From positions 1 through 64,000 of IMG/VR virus record IMGVR_UViG_3300032954_000001: DNA of 64,000 nucleotides; one strand, written 5' to 3'. A program made the position numbers and the translations under genes. The notes under the pieces are model-generated. The model was not told the DNA's origin, searched no databases, and was given only the letters and a program-made list of their open reading frames with translations. Origin of the DNA: a virus. Positions 16,202-24,205 of this stretch are shown here, one piece after another (the stretch's first letter is position 1; every line of letters begins with the position of its first letter).

Positions 16202-18308
16202 CTCAATCGACAACCCGGCAGTCATTGCGCGTATTCGGCAGCTTAATACCGAACTGGAACTGGCACGCGAGGCTTATTACAAGTCGGCTACGCCGATCAT
16301 GTCGGACGCTGAATACGACAAGAAGGAAAAGAACCTTCGCGATATCGTGAAATCAAGCCCGTGGCTGGCCGAATTTGCTCCGGTATTGACTACGGTCGGT
16401 AACGATCTGATGCCTGCCGCAGGGCGTATTCGTCATAGCCGCCCCATGCTCTCCATCGAGAACAAATACGAGAAGTCCGAGATCGATGATTTCCAGAAGA
16501 ACGTATTGCATGGCGAAGCAATGCTTCTGGAGCCGAAACGTGACGGCATTTCCTGCGAACTTCGCTACCGCGAGGGCAAGCTGCAACTGGCATTGACACG
16601 TGGTTCCGGCTCCGAGGGCGAGGATATCACGGCTCAGATTCGTGTGCTGAGAGACATCCCGAAAGAGATCAAGTATAGTGACGCATTCCCGCATAGCCTT
16701 GATGTGCGCGGTGAACTGGTCATGCGCAAGTCCGAACTGGAGCGCCTGAACAAGATCGCCCGTGAGAAGGGCGGCAAGGAATATCAGTCCACTCGCAATT
16801 TGGTTGCTGGCACCGTCAAGTTGAAGGACATGAACGAAGTTGCCAAGCGTGAGATTCTGTTTATCCCGTGGGAGATGACCGGGGATGGGCAACTGTCGGA
16901 TAGTGGCTATGTCCGTATGACCATGTTGGCAAGTGCAGGCTTCGCCAAGTACGAGGGCTATCTGGTCGATCCAGCCGACAGCACCGACGTTATTAAGGTG
17001 CTCGATCACATCCTGAAAGAGAACGAGCAATCACAGATCGTGGCTGATGGCGTAGTCGCCAAAGCTGACAGCATGAAGCTGCGCAAGGAACTCGGCGGCG
17101 GCACCAAGTTCGCTAACTATCAAGTTTGTTACAAACCGCAGACCGACTTCGCTACGACCTACTTGCGCAAGATCGTGTGGCAGACCGGGCGCTCCGGCAA
17201 ACTGACCCCGGTCGGCGAGTGCGACCCGGTTCCTTTGGCGGGGGCGGTGGTGACCCGTGCAACCCTCAATAATCTCAGTTTTATTGAGGAAATGGGACTC
17301 AAATTGAACGCCAAAGTGAAGATGCTTCGCTCTGGCGGCGTAATCCCGGAGATCGACGGAGTCATCGAAGAGGGCGACACCGCAATTAAAGCACCCGGAC
17401 ATTGTCCGGAGTGCGGCAGCATTATCGTTGCCGAGACAGATGAGCGCAGCGGCATCCTGACGCACTGGTGTCAGAACGTCGAGTGCCCCGGTCGCGTCTC
17501 CGATCTGTTCTATTTCATCGGCGGACGAGGCGTGCTGGAGATTGACGGACTCGGCCCGGAAATGGCTTTGAAGATCGTCAAGGATGGCTACGCCCGAAAT
17601 ATCGGCGAACTTTTCGAATTCCAGACTGAGGCAATGGAAGGCATCAAGACACACGGCGAAGAGAACTTCGACCGCCGTATGGCGAAACGCGGCTTCTCTG
17701 TCGTGTTCCGTAAGATGGTGCAGTCGATGGAACTCGCCAAAAAGAAAGATTGGGATCGCTGGATTATGGCTCTCGGTATCCCCATGATCGGTGGGTCGCT
17801 TTCCAAGGTTCTGGCGACGAAGTTGGAATTGATGCCGGAGTCGATGAAGTACCTGACCGCCCGATTGCTCGATGTTGAGGGCATGGAGATCGAAGGCATC
17901 GGTTTCCACAAAAAGCAGATGATTCTGGATTGGGCGAAGGATAGTCAGAATCGCAAGATTTGCGAGGCTCTGTATAACGCCGGGGTTGCTCCCAAGGCTC
18001 CTGAGAAAGTACAGGTGGTTGCCGGGGAGCCGCTTAAGAACGTGGTGTTCGTCATCACTGGCGAGTTCAGTGAGGATCGTGAGAAAATCACGGCAAAACT
18101 GGTAAAACTTGGTGCTACATCAAAGTCTGGTGTATCATCGAAGGTGAACCTGTTGATCGTCGGGGAAGCCCCCGGCAAGACCAAGACAACCAAGGCGAAA
18201 GAACTTGGGATTCAACAGGTCGGCAAGGACTGGCTGGTCAACGTGCTTCGCGAGAACGGCATGGAATTGTCCGGCTCCGGGCTCGATTTTGAAATGGACG
18301 AGGCGTAA
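16194..18308 (+). CDS. ligA: NAD-dependent DNA ligase
   Basis: Seals nicks with NAD as AMP donor. Order seen: N-terminal Ia-like region (AREAYYKSATPIMSDAEYD near 25-43), adenylation motif EPKRDG with Lys115, OB fold, C4 zinc finger (CPECG..CQNVECPG), helix-hairpin-helix (GVLEIDGLGPEMALKI) and a C-terminal BRCT domain (VFVITGEFS... GKDWLVNVL). All four LigA regions are present; 704 aa, slightly longer than bacterial LigA. TTG 16194 was chosen for the GAGGAGG spaced 7 bases upstream. It could serve replication and, with the Ku homologue at 57982, end joining. Confidence 0.92.
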   Translation: MTNSIDNPAVIARIRQLNTELELAREAYYKSATPIMSDAEYDKKEKNLRDIVKSSPWLAEFAPVLTTVGNDLMPAAGRIRHSRPMLSIENKYEKSEIDDFQKNVLHGEAMLLEPKRDGISCELRYREGKLQLALTRGSGSEGEDITAQIRVLRDIPKEIKYSDAFPHSLDVRGELVMRKSELERLNKIAREKGGKEYQSTRNLVAGTVKLKDMNEVAKREILFIPWEMTGDGQLSDSGYVRMTMLASAGFAKYEGYLVDPADSTDVIKVLDHILKENEQSQIVADGVVAKADSMKLRKELGGGTKFANYQVCYKPQTDFATTYLRKIVWQTGRSGKLTPVGECDPVPLAGAVVTRATLNNLSFIEEMGLKLNAKVKMLRSGGVIPEIDGVIEEGDTAIKAPGHCPECGSIIVAETDERSGILTHWCQNVECPGRVSDLFYFIGGRGVLEIDGLGPEMALKIVKDGYARNIGELFEFQTEAMEGIKTHGEENFDRRMAKRGFSVVFRKMVQSMELAKKKDWDRWIMALGIPMIGGSLSKVLATKLELMPESMKYLTARLLDVEGMEIEGIGFHKKQMILDWAKDSQNRKICEALYNAGVAPKAPEKVQVVAGEPLKNVVFVITGEFSEDREKITAKLVKLGATSKSGVSSKVNLLIVGEAPGKTKTTKAKELGIQQVGKDWLVNVLRENGMELSGSGLDFEMDEA

Positions 18309-18309
18309 C

Positions 18310-18651
18310 ATGAAGAGCGAAAGCACATACGTTGTCGGCACGACGGACTACTACGGTGAGTACCAAGCGGTGATGAAGCAATCCGCCGTGGGGAAAAGTT
18401 TCCATGAGTTCACAAAAGAGGACACGATCCCTATCAAGAGCGGTGACAAACTGATCGTCCGTTGGCCTGACGGCAAGTTCACGACCGAAACGATTCGTGT
18501 GCGCGACTATCGTAGTTCGGCGAAAGTGGATATGTTCGCCCCACCGGATCAATTTACCGCCCGTGTGTTGGAGGTTGTCCGCAATATCCATGGGCAAGAC
18601 GTGTTCATTCCTTTGAAGAAAGGGCAGAAAGTTCGCCTTTCCCGGAGCTAA
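18310..18651 (+). CDS. Unknown protein, 113 aa
   Basis: Begins MKSESTYVVGTTDYYG, beta-rich, with KLIVRWPDGKFTTETIRV. Starts immediately after ligA. Unknown. Confidence 0.65.
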   Translation: MKSESTYVVGTTDYYGEYQAVMKQSAVGKSFHEFTKEDTIPIKSGDKLIVRWPDGKFTTETIRVRDYRSSAKVDMFAPPDQFTARVLEVVRNIHGQDVFIPLKKGQKVRLSRS

Positions 18652-18652
18652 T

Positions 18653-19447
18653 ATGGCAGAAACCGCCACATACCCGCTCACCGCTAAACTCCAGAAAGAG
18701 GGGGCCGAGTGGTATTCCATGAGGGGCTTTAGCAAGTTCGATGACGCCCGTGATTTTATCCTCAAAGAACTCCGCGAGGGCCGAGCAGATAAAGGCATCA
18801 TGTTGGCTGAGGTTCCCGGCGATCCCACTCCCACCGAACTCCACTACCGGGCGTTCACCGATCCCATGCGTGGACGCACCGTGCTTGGCGGTGTATGCAC
18901 GGCTGAGGACGCCGATCAATACATGGCGGAAGTCAAAGCGGCTTACGTCCGTCCGGTGTTCTCTCCTCGCGAACTCTTCGAAATGAAGGGCATCGACAAG
19001 TACCCGGCTGGCAGCCTACTTGGGTTGGAAAAATACCTCTGCGAGGACGGCATTGACCTGCCTTACGACGCATGGGAAAAGATTGAGACTGAGGGTCGCA
19101 TCGATATGCGTTTTCTCGTCTCCGAGGACATGGGCAGCGATGAAACGCTGGAGATCGCCACGGTTCGGTTTATCCCGGAGGAAATCAGCCGTATTCCGGT
19201 GATGATTTGCACTCATTGCGGAGAAGATGAAGCAGACCGCTACATCGTCAATGCGGACGCTTTTGCCCGTATGGTCTCCTACCTGCGCTCGTTCATGGAA
19301 CGGGAGGAAGATCAAAAACCTTATGTGACCGACATGGACAAGAAACTCCCGGTCTTAACAGAGTTTGGCGGCTACACTATCCACGACTGGTACGACACCG
19401 AAAAGCAACAACGAAAAGAGACGAATCCCCACTCAAGACTCCGTTGA
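18653..19447 (+). CDS. Unknown protein, 264 aa
   Basis: Soluble acidic protein with a single CTHCGEDE motif near residue 185. No Shine-Dalgarno stronger than CGGAGC. No family recognised. Confidence 0.7.
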   Translation: MAETATYPLTAKLQKEGAEWYSMRGFSKFDDARDFILKELREGRADKGIMLAEVPGDPTPTELHYRAFTDPMRGRTVLGGVCTAEDADQYMAEVKAAYVRPVFSPRELFEMKGIDKYPAGSLLGLEKYLCEDGIDLPYDAWEKIETEGRIDMRFLVSEDMGSDETLEIATVRFIPEEISRIPVMICTHCGEDEADRYIVNADAFARMVSYLRSFMEREEDQKPYVTDMDKKLPVLTEFGGYTIHDWYDTEKQQRKETNPHSRLR

Positions 19448-19453
19448 CGAAAC

Positions 19454-19480
19454 CACCCCTACGACGTTAAAGTGGGGTAT
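19454..19480 (+). promoter_or_regulatory. Intergenic hairpin
   Basis: CCCCTAC pairs with GTGGGG (one bulged T) across a short loop, just before GGGAGC, the likely Shine-Dalgarno of the gene at 19492. Confidence 0.35.
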
Positions 19481-19491
19481 GGGAGCCTATA

Positions 19492-20148
19492 ATGTTCAAA
19501 GTCAGCTATCACTCTTGGCACTCGGAACTCTACCACTGGTGGTATGAGAAAAAATACGGGCATCCGAAAGCGCAGCCCGTCAGCAACCTCTGTCCGTACA
19601 TGCGTGTCGTTCTGTTCTGGGCACCGCTGCGTATCCTGTTCTGGGATTGGGTCGAAGTGTTTGGCATTCCGACTTACCTGATCTCTTTCCCGACAATTCT
19701 TGCTGCGATCCCGATCATTGGGTACCTGCGAGGTCACCACAAATTTGCTGCCCGCATGTGGGAAATCTACGGGCTCAGTATCGCCATAATTTTGGCGTTT
19801 ATTCTGCTCATTTACATCATCGCTTCCATCGAACGTTGGGCGAAGCGCCGTAAGGCTAATCGCGTAGAGAAGCCGCCGAAACCGCCCGGAGTTTTCTGGC
19901 CGATGGTGGGTGCTTACATGAAGTCCGGGCACGACCGTATCTGCCCGGAGATTTGCTTTATCGGTGCACCTGAACCCCCATGTCCCGATCCCGGCCCGGA
20001 GCCATATTGCGACTACGGCGACGAACCGCCCCATGAAGGTTGTGGCTGTCCGCTCTGCCTTGAACAGGAAAAGAACAAAGCCATCGACGAGATTCTCAAC
20101 GACAAGGATAAACCGCAAAACTGCGGCGGTGAGGGGAACATCGATTAA
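19492..20148 (+). CDS. Membrane protein, 218 aa
   Basis: Several hydrophobic helices between residues 35 and 120 (FWAPLRILFWDW, TYLISFPTILAAIPIIGYL, IYGLSIAIILAFILLIYII), then a cytosolic Pro/Cys-rich tail (CPDPGPEPYCDYG, CGCPLC). Unknown function at the inner membrane. Confidence 0.7.
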   Translation: MFKVSYHSWHSELYHWWYEKKYGHPKAQPVSNLCPYMRVVLFWAPLRILFWDWVEVFGIPTYLISFPTILAAIPIIGYLRGHHKFAARMWEIYGLSIAIILAFILLIYIIASIERWAKRRKANRVEKPPKPPGVFWPMVGAYMKSGHDRICPEICFIGAPEPPCPDPGPEPYCDYGDEPPHEGCGCPLCLEQEKNKAIDEILNDKDKPQNCGGEGNID

Positions 20149-20577
20149 ATGGCGAACTACACCGTAGGATACAAAGCGTTCCGTGTGGGAGAAGATGGGC
20201 AGCTTCGTTTCCTATTCCACAGCTACCGGGAGCCCGGTGCCGACAAGGGTTCCAGCATCGTTCCGCTTGATCGTTGGATCACGACCAAACGTCCGTGGGG
20301 GCGTGAGGCTCAGGGCAAGAAATATCGCCTTGCCTTCCACTTTCTGCGATACGAGAGGGACATCGCCGCGTTTCAAAAGCTGACAAAGCACAAGTATCTA
20401 GTGCTTCCCGTGCACGTCCGTAAGATCGAGCCGAAGCCGCGTACCAGCGTAGGATCGTGGTTAGCGGTCGAGATTCGCGTGCCATCCGCCCACGTTGCCA
20501 AGGCGAAAGCCGAATGGCACCTGACGCATACGCCTCGTCCCGGTAAGCGGGTGAAGGCGATAGGAGCAGCAGCATGA
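20149..20577 (+). CDS. Unknown protein, 142 aa
   Basis: Starts directly after the previous stop. Basic beta/alpha pattern (VGYKAFRVGEDGQLRFLFHSY). The start resembles small phage proteins annotated only as hypothetical. Confidence 0.65.
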   Translation: MANYTVGYKAFRVGEDGQLRFLFHSYREPGADKGSSIVPLDRWITTKRPWGREAQGKKYRLAFHFLRYERDIAAFQKLTKHKYLVLPVHVRKIEPKPRTSVGSWLAVEIRVPSAHVAKAKAEWHLTHTPRPGKRVKAIGAAA

Positions 20578-20882
20578 ACACTGAAGCGACGAAAATTCCT
20601 GAATTCAACGAAAGCGTCGTCATGAAGTACGCCGGGGATTTCATGCATCTCGGCGATGTGGCACAATACTACGATCCGACAGTCTGTCCGGAGTTTTTCG
20701 CACTGTCCGCCCAACTCAAGTTTTTCGCAGGTCTCATGCCTGCGGATATCACGGCGGCAGACTTACACAACCGTCTGACGGAACTGCGTCAAAAGGTGTT
20801 GGTTGCACAGGATCGTCTGAATGCGATTCTCGATGCGGTCGATACCGCACGTACACAAGTTCGCAAGGAAATCCAACACTGA
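20574..20882 (+). CDS. Unknown protein, 102 aa
   Basis: ATGA overlap. Helical with a coiled-coil-like second half (RLTELRQKVLVAQDRLNAIL). Unknown. Confidence 0.65.
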   Translation: MNTEATKIPEFNESVVMKYAGDFMHLGDVAQYYDPTVCPEFFALSAQLKFFAGLMPADITAADLHNRLTELRQKVLVAQDRLNAILDAVDTARTQVRKEIQH

Positions 20883-20889
20883 GGTTACT

Positions 20890-21426
20890 ATGCCAGACCT
20901 ACGTCCACGGGTAGACGACCAAGAGTTGTCGCCCAAAGCAAAACGCAATCTCCTCATCACCATCGCTATTCTGTTCGTAGCGGTTGTGGGGTTCTGCCTG
21001 TTCTTAAATAAGGACACGCGCATCATCGGTCAGGGTACACCGGAAACTCTAATTATGAAGCCGATTCAAAGTGCAACTATCGGAGCGAATGGTCTCGTCT
21101 GTGTTGAGATGCTTCCCGACCGCACTTTTTATGACCCGACCGCAGAAAAAGGGATTGAACAGCACTGCACACCCATCGAAAATGCATGGGTCTTGGTCAA
21201 CAAGAAACCTGAGGTCGATGGTACTGTCGCCACGATTCAATTGCTCCATGACGCCCCGAATCCTTACGGCATGGATCATTACACTGCGACCAAGAGCATC
21301 CTGATTCTGGTGCGTACTGAGAAAGAACGCGAACAGTATCAGGACGTTTTGGACGCGGTTCAAACTCGTCTGTTTAAGGAACGGGATGTTGCTTTGACAG
21401 ACCTGACCCAACAGTCAGCGAACTAA
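20890..21426 (+). CDS. Single-pass membrane protein, 178 aa
   Basis: One helix at about residues 20-42 (NLLITIAILFVAVVGFCLFL) after a charged N terminus, then a soluble domain, presumably outside the inner membrane. Unknown. Confidence 0.65.
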   Translation: MPDLRPRVDDQELSPKAKRNLLITIAILFVAVVGFCLFLNKDTRIIGQGTPETLIMKPIQSATIGANGLVCVEMLPDRTFYDPTAEKGIEQHCTPIENAWVLVNKKPEVDGTVATIQLLHDAPNPYGMDHYTATKSILILVRTEKEREQYQDVLDAVQTRLFKERDVALTDLTQQSAN

Positions 21427-21689
21427 TGTCCAAAGAGACCAAAAAGAAGGCGCAATGCCCGTCCTGCCGGAATGAGAGCAAGGGCGAGAGAAGGTACTAT
21501 TGCCACGCGGTGAACTGCACGTGGTGTGGCGGCAGCAACTTTCACATTTGCTACGATCCTTGGCACGGAGACGTGAGTGTCGTGGTAGAGTCCTCGGCTC
21601 CGAAATCGGCCCCGAAGAAAAAGGTTAAAACAGAAGCGGAAGCCGTTTTGGATATGGACGTAGACTACTTCTTAGATTCGGTGATCTGA
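21426..21689 (+). CDS. Zinc-finger protein, 87 aa
   Basis: CPSCRNE, CHAVNCTWCGG and HICYDPWH suggest two zinc sites; Lys-rich linker and acidic tail. Overlaps neighbours at both ends (TAATG, TGATG). Confidence 0.65.
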   Translation: MSKETKKKAQCPSCRNESKGERRYYCHAVNCTWCGGSNFHICYDPWHGDVSVVVESSAPKSAPKKKVKTEAEAVLDMDVDYFLDSVI

Positions 21690-21820
21690 TGCGTGGGTTC
21701 TTTCGACAAGTCGCAATCCTGATCCGGGAACTCCGCTCCCGAACCCGCTGCATCATCTGCGGCGAGAAGTACGAGGGACTGGCTCAGGACTGTAGGTGTA
21801 CAAACTATGAACGAAATTAA
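21689..21820 (+). CDS. Small zinc-binding protein, 43 aa
   Basis: TGATG overlap at the start. CIICG and CRC with a basic N-terminal helix. Its end overlaps the next gene by 14 bases. Confidence 0.5.
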   Translation: MRGFFRQVAILIRELRSRTRCIICGEKYEGLAQDCRCTNYERN

Positions 21821-22013
21821 GCCATGTCCGTTCTGCGGCGGTGTCGGGTCAGTGAGTAACGACTATGACGCCAACTCCAAGCTCCCCGACGATGAGCAAT
21901 TTTTTGTTCGCTGTTTGAGTTGTGCCTGCGAGGGTCCGTGGGCTCGACTCGCAAGCAATGCAATTACCCTCTGGAATATGAGACATGAGAACGTTCAAGC
22001 TGCTGCGCATTAG
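21807..22013 (+). CDS. Lar-like restriction-alleviation zinc protein
   Basis: CPFCGG ... VRCLSCACEGPW ... AITLWNMR matches the Lar-type pattern (CPFCGg, C-x2-C, AI-x-WN-R) found in Rac-prophage Lar and many phages. Lar modulates type I restriction; activity here is inferred from the motif only. 68 aa, typical. Confidence 0.65.
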   Translation: MNEIKPCPFCGGVGSVSNDYDANSKLPDDEQFFVRCLSCACEGPWARLASNAITLWNMRHENVQAAAH

Positions 22014-22185
22014 AGACGTGTCGGGAATCAGCGGCACTGGGTATGTTGCGGAAGGTGTCGTGTTCAGCGATAATCAGGTTGTGCTTCGTTGGTTCAACAC
22101 CGGAGCCATCACTGTGTTTGAAAATCTGGATGTGCTTGAGCGTATCCATTGCGGCGGCGGGAATTCCCGCGTGGAGTTCGTGTAA
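21985..22185 (+). CDS. Unknown protein, 66 aa
   Basis: Overlaps the Lar-like gene end. Beta-rich (VVFSDNQVVLRWFNTGAITVFENL). Unknown. Confidence 0.6.
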   Translation: MRTFKLLRIRDVSGISGTGYVAEGVVFSDNQVVLRWFNTGAITVFENLDVLERIHCGGGNSRVEFV

Positions 22186-22430
22186 TGGCAAATTACATCC
22201 ATGTAGAAGCGAAGGGCGGGGGCACCGAGGACATCGATTTCGGTTTCACGACCGAAGAAGACCCCATCGATGTAATCAAGAAGTGGCGTGCCGAAGGTGG
22301 GATTGACACCGGAACCTCTCAATCAGGCAGGACACTCCAGACGGGGTCATTCATCCCGTGGCATAGGATTCGCGATATAAAGTTTGAGCGAAATTGGAAG
22401 AACACGTATCAGGGGGACGGCTTCTCATGA
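22185..22430 (+). CDS. Unknown protein, 81 aa
   Basis: TAATG overlap; ATGA overlap downstream. IPWHRIRDIKFERNW resembles a PH-like or small beta domain. Unknown. Confidence 0.6.
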   Translation: MANYIHVEAKGGGTEDIDFGFTTEEDPIDVIKKWRAEGGIDTGTSQSGRTLQTGSFIPWHRIRDIKFERNWKNTYQGDGFS

Positions 22431-22738
22431 GGATGATTACTGGCTACATTGTTGCCGATCCGAGCAAGCTCCCACCGGGCACCTGTCAACGCTGCGGTGG
22501 TTGGTCACCGGGCTACGGGCCGTGCCATGATGGTGTCACCGGGATCGAGATGCATCACGCAGGCGGCGAAGTCCGTTGCGCGATCTGCGGTCGTTGCGGC
22601 GGCACCGGGAAAGAGCTATACTGGAAACGCATTCCACAATGGCGTTGGTACAAACCACAGACATGGGGCAAAGGTTGGTACGTGGACAACACAGGCACCG
22701 TCCAGAATCCACGATTCGGGCAGGAGTATTATCCATGA
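22427..22738 (+). CDS. Cys-rich zinc protein, 103 aa
   Basis: CQRCGGWSPGYGPC, CAICGRCGGTG: DnaJ-like CxxCxGxG knuckles. C-terminal half aromatic (PQWRWYKPQTW). Unknown. Confidence 0.6.
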   Translation: MRMITGYIVADPSKLPPGTCQRCGGWSPGYGPCHDGVTGIEMHHAGGEVRCAICGRCGGTGKELYWKRIPQWRWYKPQTWGKGWYVDNTGTVQNPRFGQEYYP

Positions 22739-23016
22739 AAGAACGCACCTGTTTTTGTGAACTCATCAACAGCGGTATGGTGGATGGCAGGAATCCTCCC
22801 CTAGTATGTCCGGAGCATCCAAGAAATTTCAGCATTCCGCCTGAGGGATACGAGCCGCCCAAACTCCACAAGTGGCAGTTCTGGTTTAGCAAGCACGCAC
22901 TGTGTTGGGGCGACCGGAAAAGCGGAACTACCTACCACGAGATCGGATACCTGTGGGTCTTCGTGATCGTGTGGGGCATCGGACATTTCGTCGTCCTGCC
23001 GCTCCTCCCAAAATAA
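22735..23016 (+). CDS. Cys-rich membrane protein, 93 aa
   Basis: N-terminal CFCELI..VCPEHP motif and one C-terminal helix (YLWVFVIVWGIGHFVVLPLL). Last gene before the first tRNA region. Confidence 0.6.
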   Translation: MKERTCFCELINSGMVDGRNPPLVCPEHPRNFSIPPEGYEPPKLHKWQFWFSKHALCWGDRKSGTTYHEIGYLWVFVIVWGIGHFVVLPLLPK

Positions 23017-23020
23017 ATTG

Positions 23021-23049
23021 TTGACAGTTTTCCGACTTTCTGGTATTAG
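23021..23049 (+). promoter_or_regulatory. Sigma70-like promoter before tRNA region 1
   Basis: TTGACA at 23021-23026, 17-bp spacer, TGG-TATTAG at 23044-23049 (extended -10). Nearly the same promoter is found at 36177, before tRNA region 2. Confidence 0.75.
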
Positions 23050-23055
23050 TATAGT

Positions 23056-23225
23056 AGTAGGAACACAAACTCGAATGGTTCGCATACACGCATTATCGTC
23101 GTCCTCAAGTAGCTCCCGTAGCGGGAGCGGCGGCGTTGGTGTGTGCTTGTAAACACTTGAAAACAAGCAAGTAAGAAACACCGATGAAGCCGCCTAGAAA
23201 CTTGGGCGGCATTTGTGTTTTTAGG
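23056..23225 (+). ncRNA. Leader RNA or small RNA with terminator and possible antiterminator
   Basis: About 170 nt between the promoter and a terminator, with no ORF of note. Helices: GCTCCCG/CGGGAGC (23112-23118, 23122-23128); GCTTGT/ACAAGC (23145-23150, 23163-23168) within GGTGT/ACACC. GGCGGC at 23129-23134 can pair with the terminator 5' arm at 23189-23194. Either a stable small RNA or an attenuator controlling the HNH/tRNA genes downstream. Confidence 0.55.
23189..23225 (+). terminator. Rho-independent terminator-like hairpin
   Basis: GCCGCC 23189-23194 pairs with GGCGGC 23205-23210, followed by ATTTGTGTTTTT. The loop region contains GCCTAGAAAC, shared with the leader at 36326. Confidence 0.6.
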
Positions 23226-23258
23226 GTAGTTTAATGGTATAGCTGGTATTGATATACC

Positions 23259-23621
23259 ATGGAGTGCCAATATCACAGATGCGGTAAGGAACTCATCGGC
23301 AGGCAGACGAAGTTCTGCTCTCCGAACTGTAAGAACAAAAACAATGTTCACCTTAGCCGTAGGCGGATGAAGCGTCGAGCAGTCGATTATCTCGGCGGAA
23401 AGTGTGTTGGGTGTGGGTATTCCAGATGTCTGGATGCCTTGGAATTCCACCACAACTGTGATGAAAAAGAGACTGAAGTTTCAAAGATGATCGCCAATAA
23501 CAGACCTTGGGAGGTCATCTTACAAGAATTGAAAAAGTGTGAGCTTAGGTGCGCCAATTGCCACGCTGAGTATCATACATTAGGTGAGTTGGGAGAGAGG
23601 CTTATCCCGCTCGGTTGCTAA
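23259..23621 (+). CDS. HNH endonuclease (zinc-type)
   Basis: Likely homing endonuclease. N-terminal Cys pairs (CQYHRC..FCSPNCK) and C-terminal HNH region: CVGCGY, EFHH, then CANCHAEYH. 120 aa. The reading frame runs into tRNA-Ser(GCT): its TAA at 23619-23621 is part of the anticodon loop, so the last ten or so residues are encoded by tRNA sequence. Start ATG lies at the 3' foot of a TGGTATA/TATACCA inverted repeat. Confidence 0.75.
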   Translation: MECQYHRCGKELIGRQTKFCSPNCKNKNNVHLSRRRMKRRAVDYLGGKCVGCGYSRCLDALEFHHNCDEKETEVSKMIANNRPWEVILQELKKCELRCANCHAEYHTLGELGERLIPLGC

Positions 23622-23674
23622 CCGAGAGTCCCCCGCGAGGGGGACCGCAAGTTCGAATCTTGCACTCACCGCCA
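23583..23674 (+). tRNA. tRNA-Ser(GCT)
   Basis: Acceptor GGTGAGT/ACTCACC, anticodon stem CTCGG/CCGAG with loop TTGCTAA, long variable arm, T loop TTCGAAT, CCA encoded. Reads AGC/AGU. Overlaps the end of the HNH gene. Confidence 0.93.
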
Positions 23675-23687
23675 AGTTTTGAAGTTT

Positions 23688-23777
23688 GGTGAGTTGGGAG
23701 AGTGGTTTAATCCGCCACGTTGGAAGCGTGGAGCACCCGTAAGGGTGCCGCAAGTTCGAATCTTGCACTCACCGCCA
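23688..23777 (+). tRNA. tRNA-Ser(GGA)
   Basis: Same acceptor as the previous gene; anticodon loop TTGGAAG on stem CCACG/CGTGG; class II variable arm; CCA encoded. Reads UCC/UCU. Confidence 0.93.
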
Positions 23778-23791
23778 AATTTTTGAAGTAC

Positions 23792-23888
23792 GGTGGGGTT
23801 GGTACATGTGGCTTAGGTCCGCTCGTCTTGAAAACGAGTATACTTCAGAGATGGAGTATTGCCAGTTCAACTCTGGCTCCCACCGCCA
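23792..23888 (+). tRNA. tRNA-Ser(TGA)
   Basis: Anticodon stem CTCGT/ACGAG with loop CTTGAAA; long variable arm; T loop TTCAACT; CCA encoded. Reads UCA/UCG. Confidence 0.9.
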
Positions 23889-23893
23889 AGTTT

Positions 23894-23989
23894 GGAGAGG
23901 TTGGTACATGTGGCAAGTCCGCTCGCCTCGAAAGCGAGTCACGGGGTTAATCACCCCGTGTGCAGGTTCGACTCCTGTCCTCTCCGCCA
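23894..23989 (+). tRNA. tRNA-Ser(CGA)
   Basis: Acceptor GGAGAGG/CCTCTCC, loop CTCGAAA on CTCGC/GCGAG, variable arm with ACGGGG/CCCCGT hairpin, CCA encoded. Completes a set reading all six serine codons. Confidence 0.92.
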
Positions 23990-23997
23990 TTTTACGT

Positions 23998-24075
23998 GCG
24001 CACGTGAAGGGAATTGGCATACCTTTCCCACTTAAAACGGGAAGCTTGTGGGTTCAACTCCCACCGTGCGCACCA
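23998..24075 (+). tRNA. tRNA with UAA anticodon and short variable loop
   Basis: Acceptor GCGCACG/CGTGCGC, D stem AAGG/CCTT, T arm GTGGG/CCCAC, discriminator A, CCA encoded. The anticodon loop reads CTTAAAA, giving TAA (Leu, UUA), but pair 31-39 is A-C and the variable region is about 5 nt, not the long arm expected of bacterial tRNA-Leu. Identity therefore uncertain. Confidence 0.7.
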
Positions 24076-24080
24076 AGTTT

Positions 24081-24175
24081 GGGGGAGAGCACTGGCTGTG
24101 CGGCTGGGCCTTATAAACCCGGAGTAGCTCCTGATTAGAGCAGACGGTGGGGTTCGAATCCCTACTCCCCTACCA
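24081..24175 (+). tRNA. Atypical tRNA, probable TAT anticodon
   Basis: Acceptor GGGGGAG/CTCCCCT (G-U first pair), T arm TGGGG/CCCTA with TTCGAAT, CCA encoded. The D region is only a short CAC/GTG hairpin. The anticodon arm CTGGG/CCCGG has a 9-nt loop (TAT if the outer C-A is counted as a pair). The D-arm-like TAGCTC...GAGCA falls where the variable arm should be. Amino acid identity not assignable with confidence. Confidence 0.55.
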
Positions 24176-24190
24176 ATTTCTTCCTTCCTG

Positions 24191-24196
24191 TAGTAT
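24191..24196 (+). promoter_or_regulatory. Possible -10 box
   Basis: TAGTAT preceded by CTG, ending 9 bases before ATG 24206, which has no Shine-Dalgarno. The CCAAA element is not at the usual 21-bp distance. Confidence 0.35.
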
Positions 24197-24205
24197 CATT
24201 CCAGC

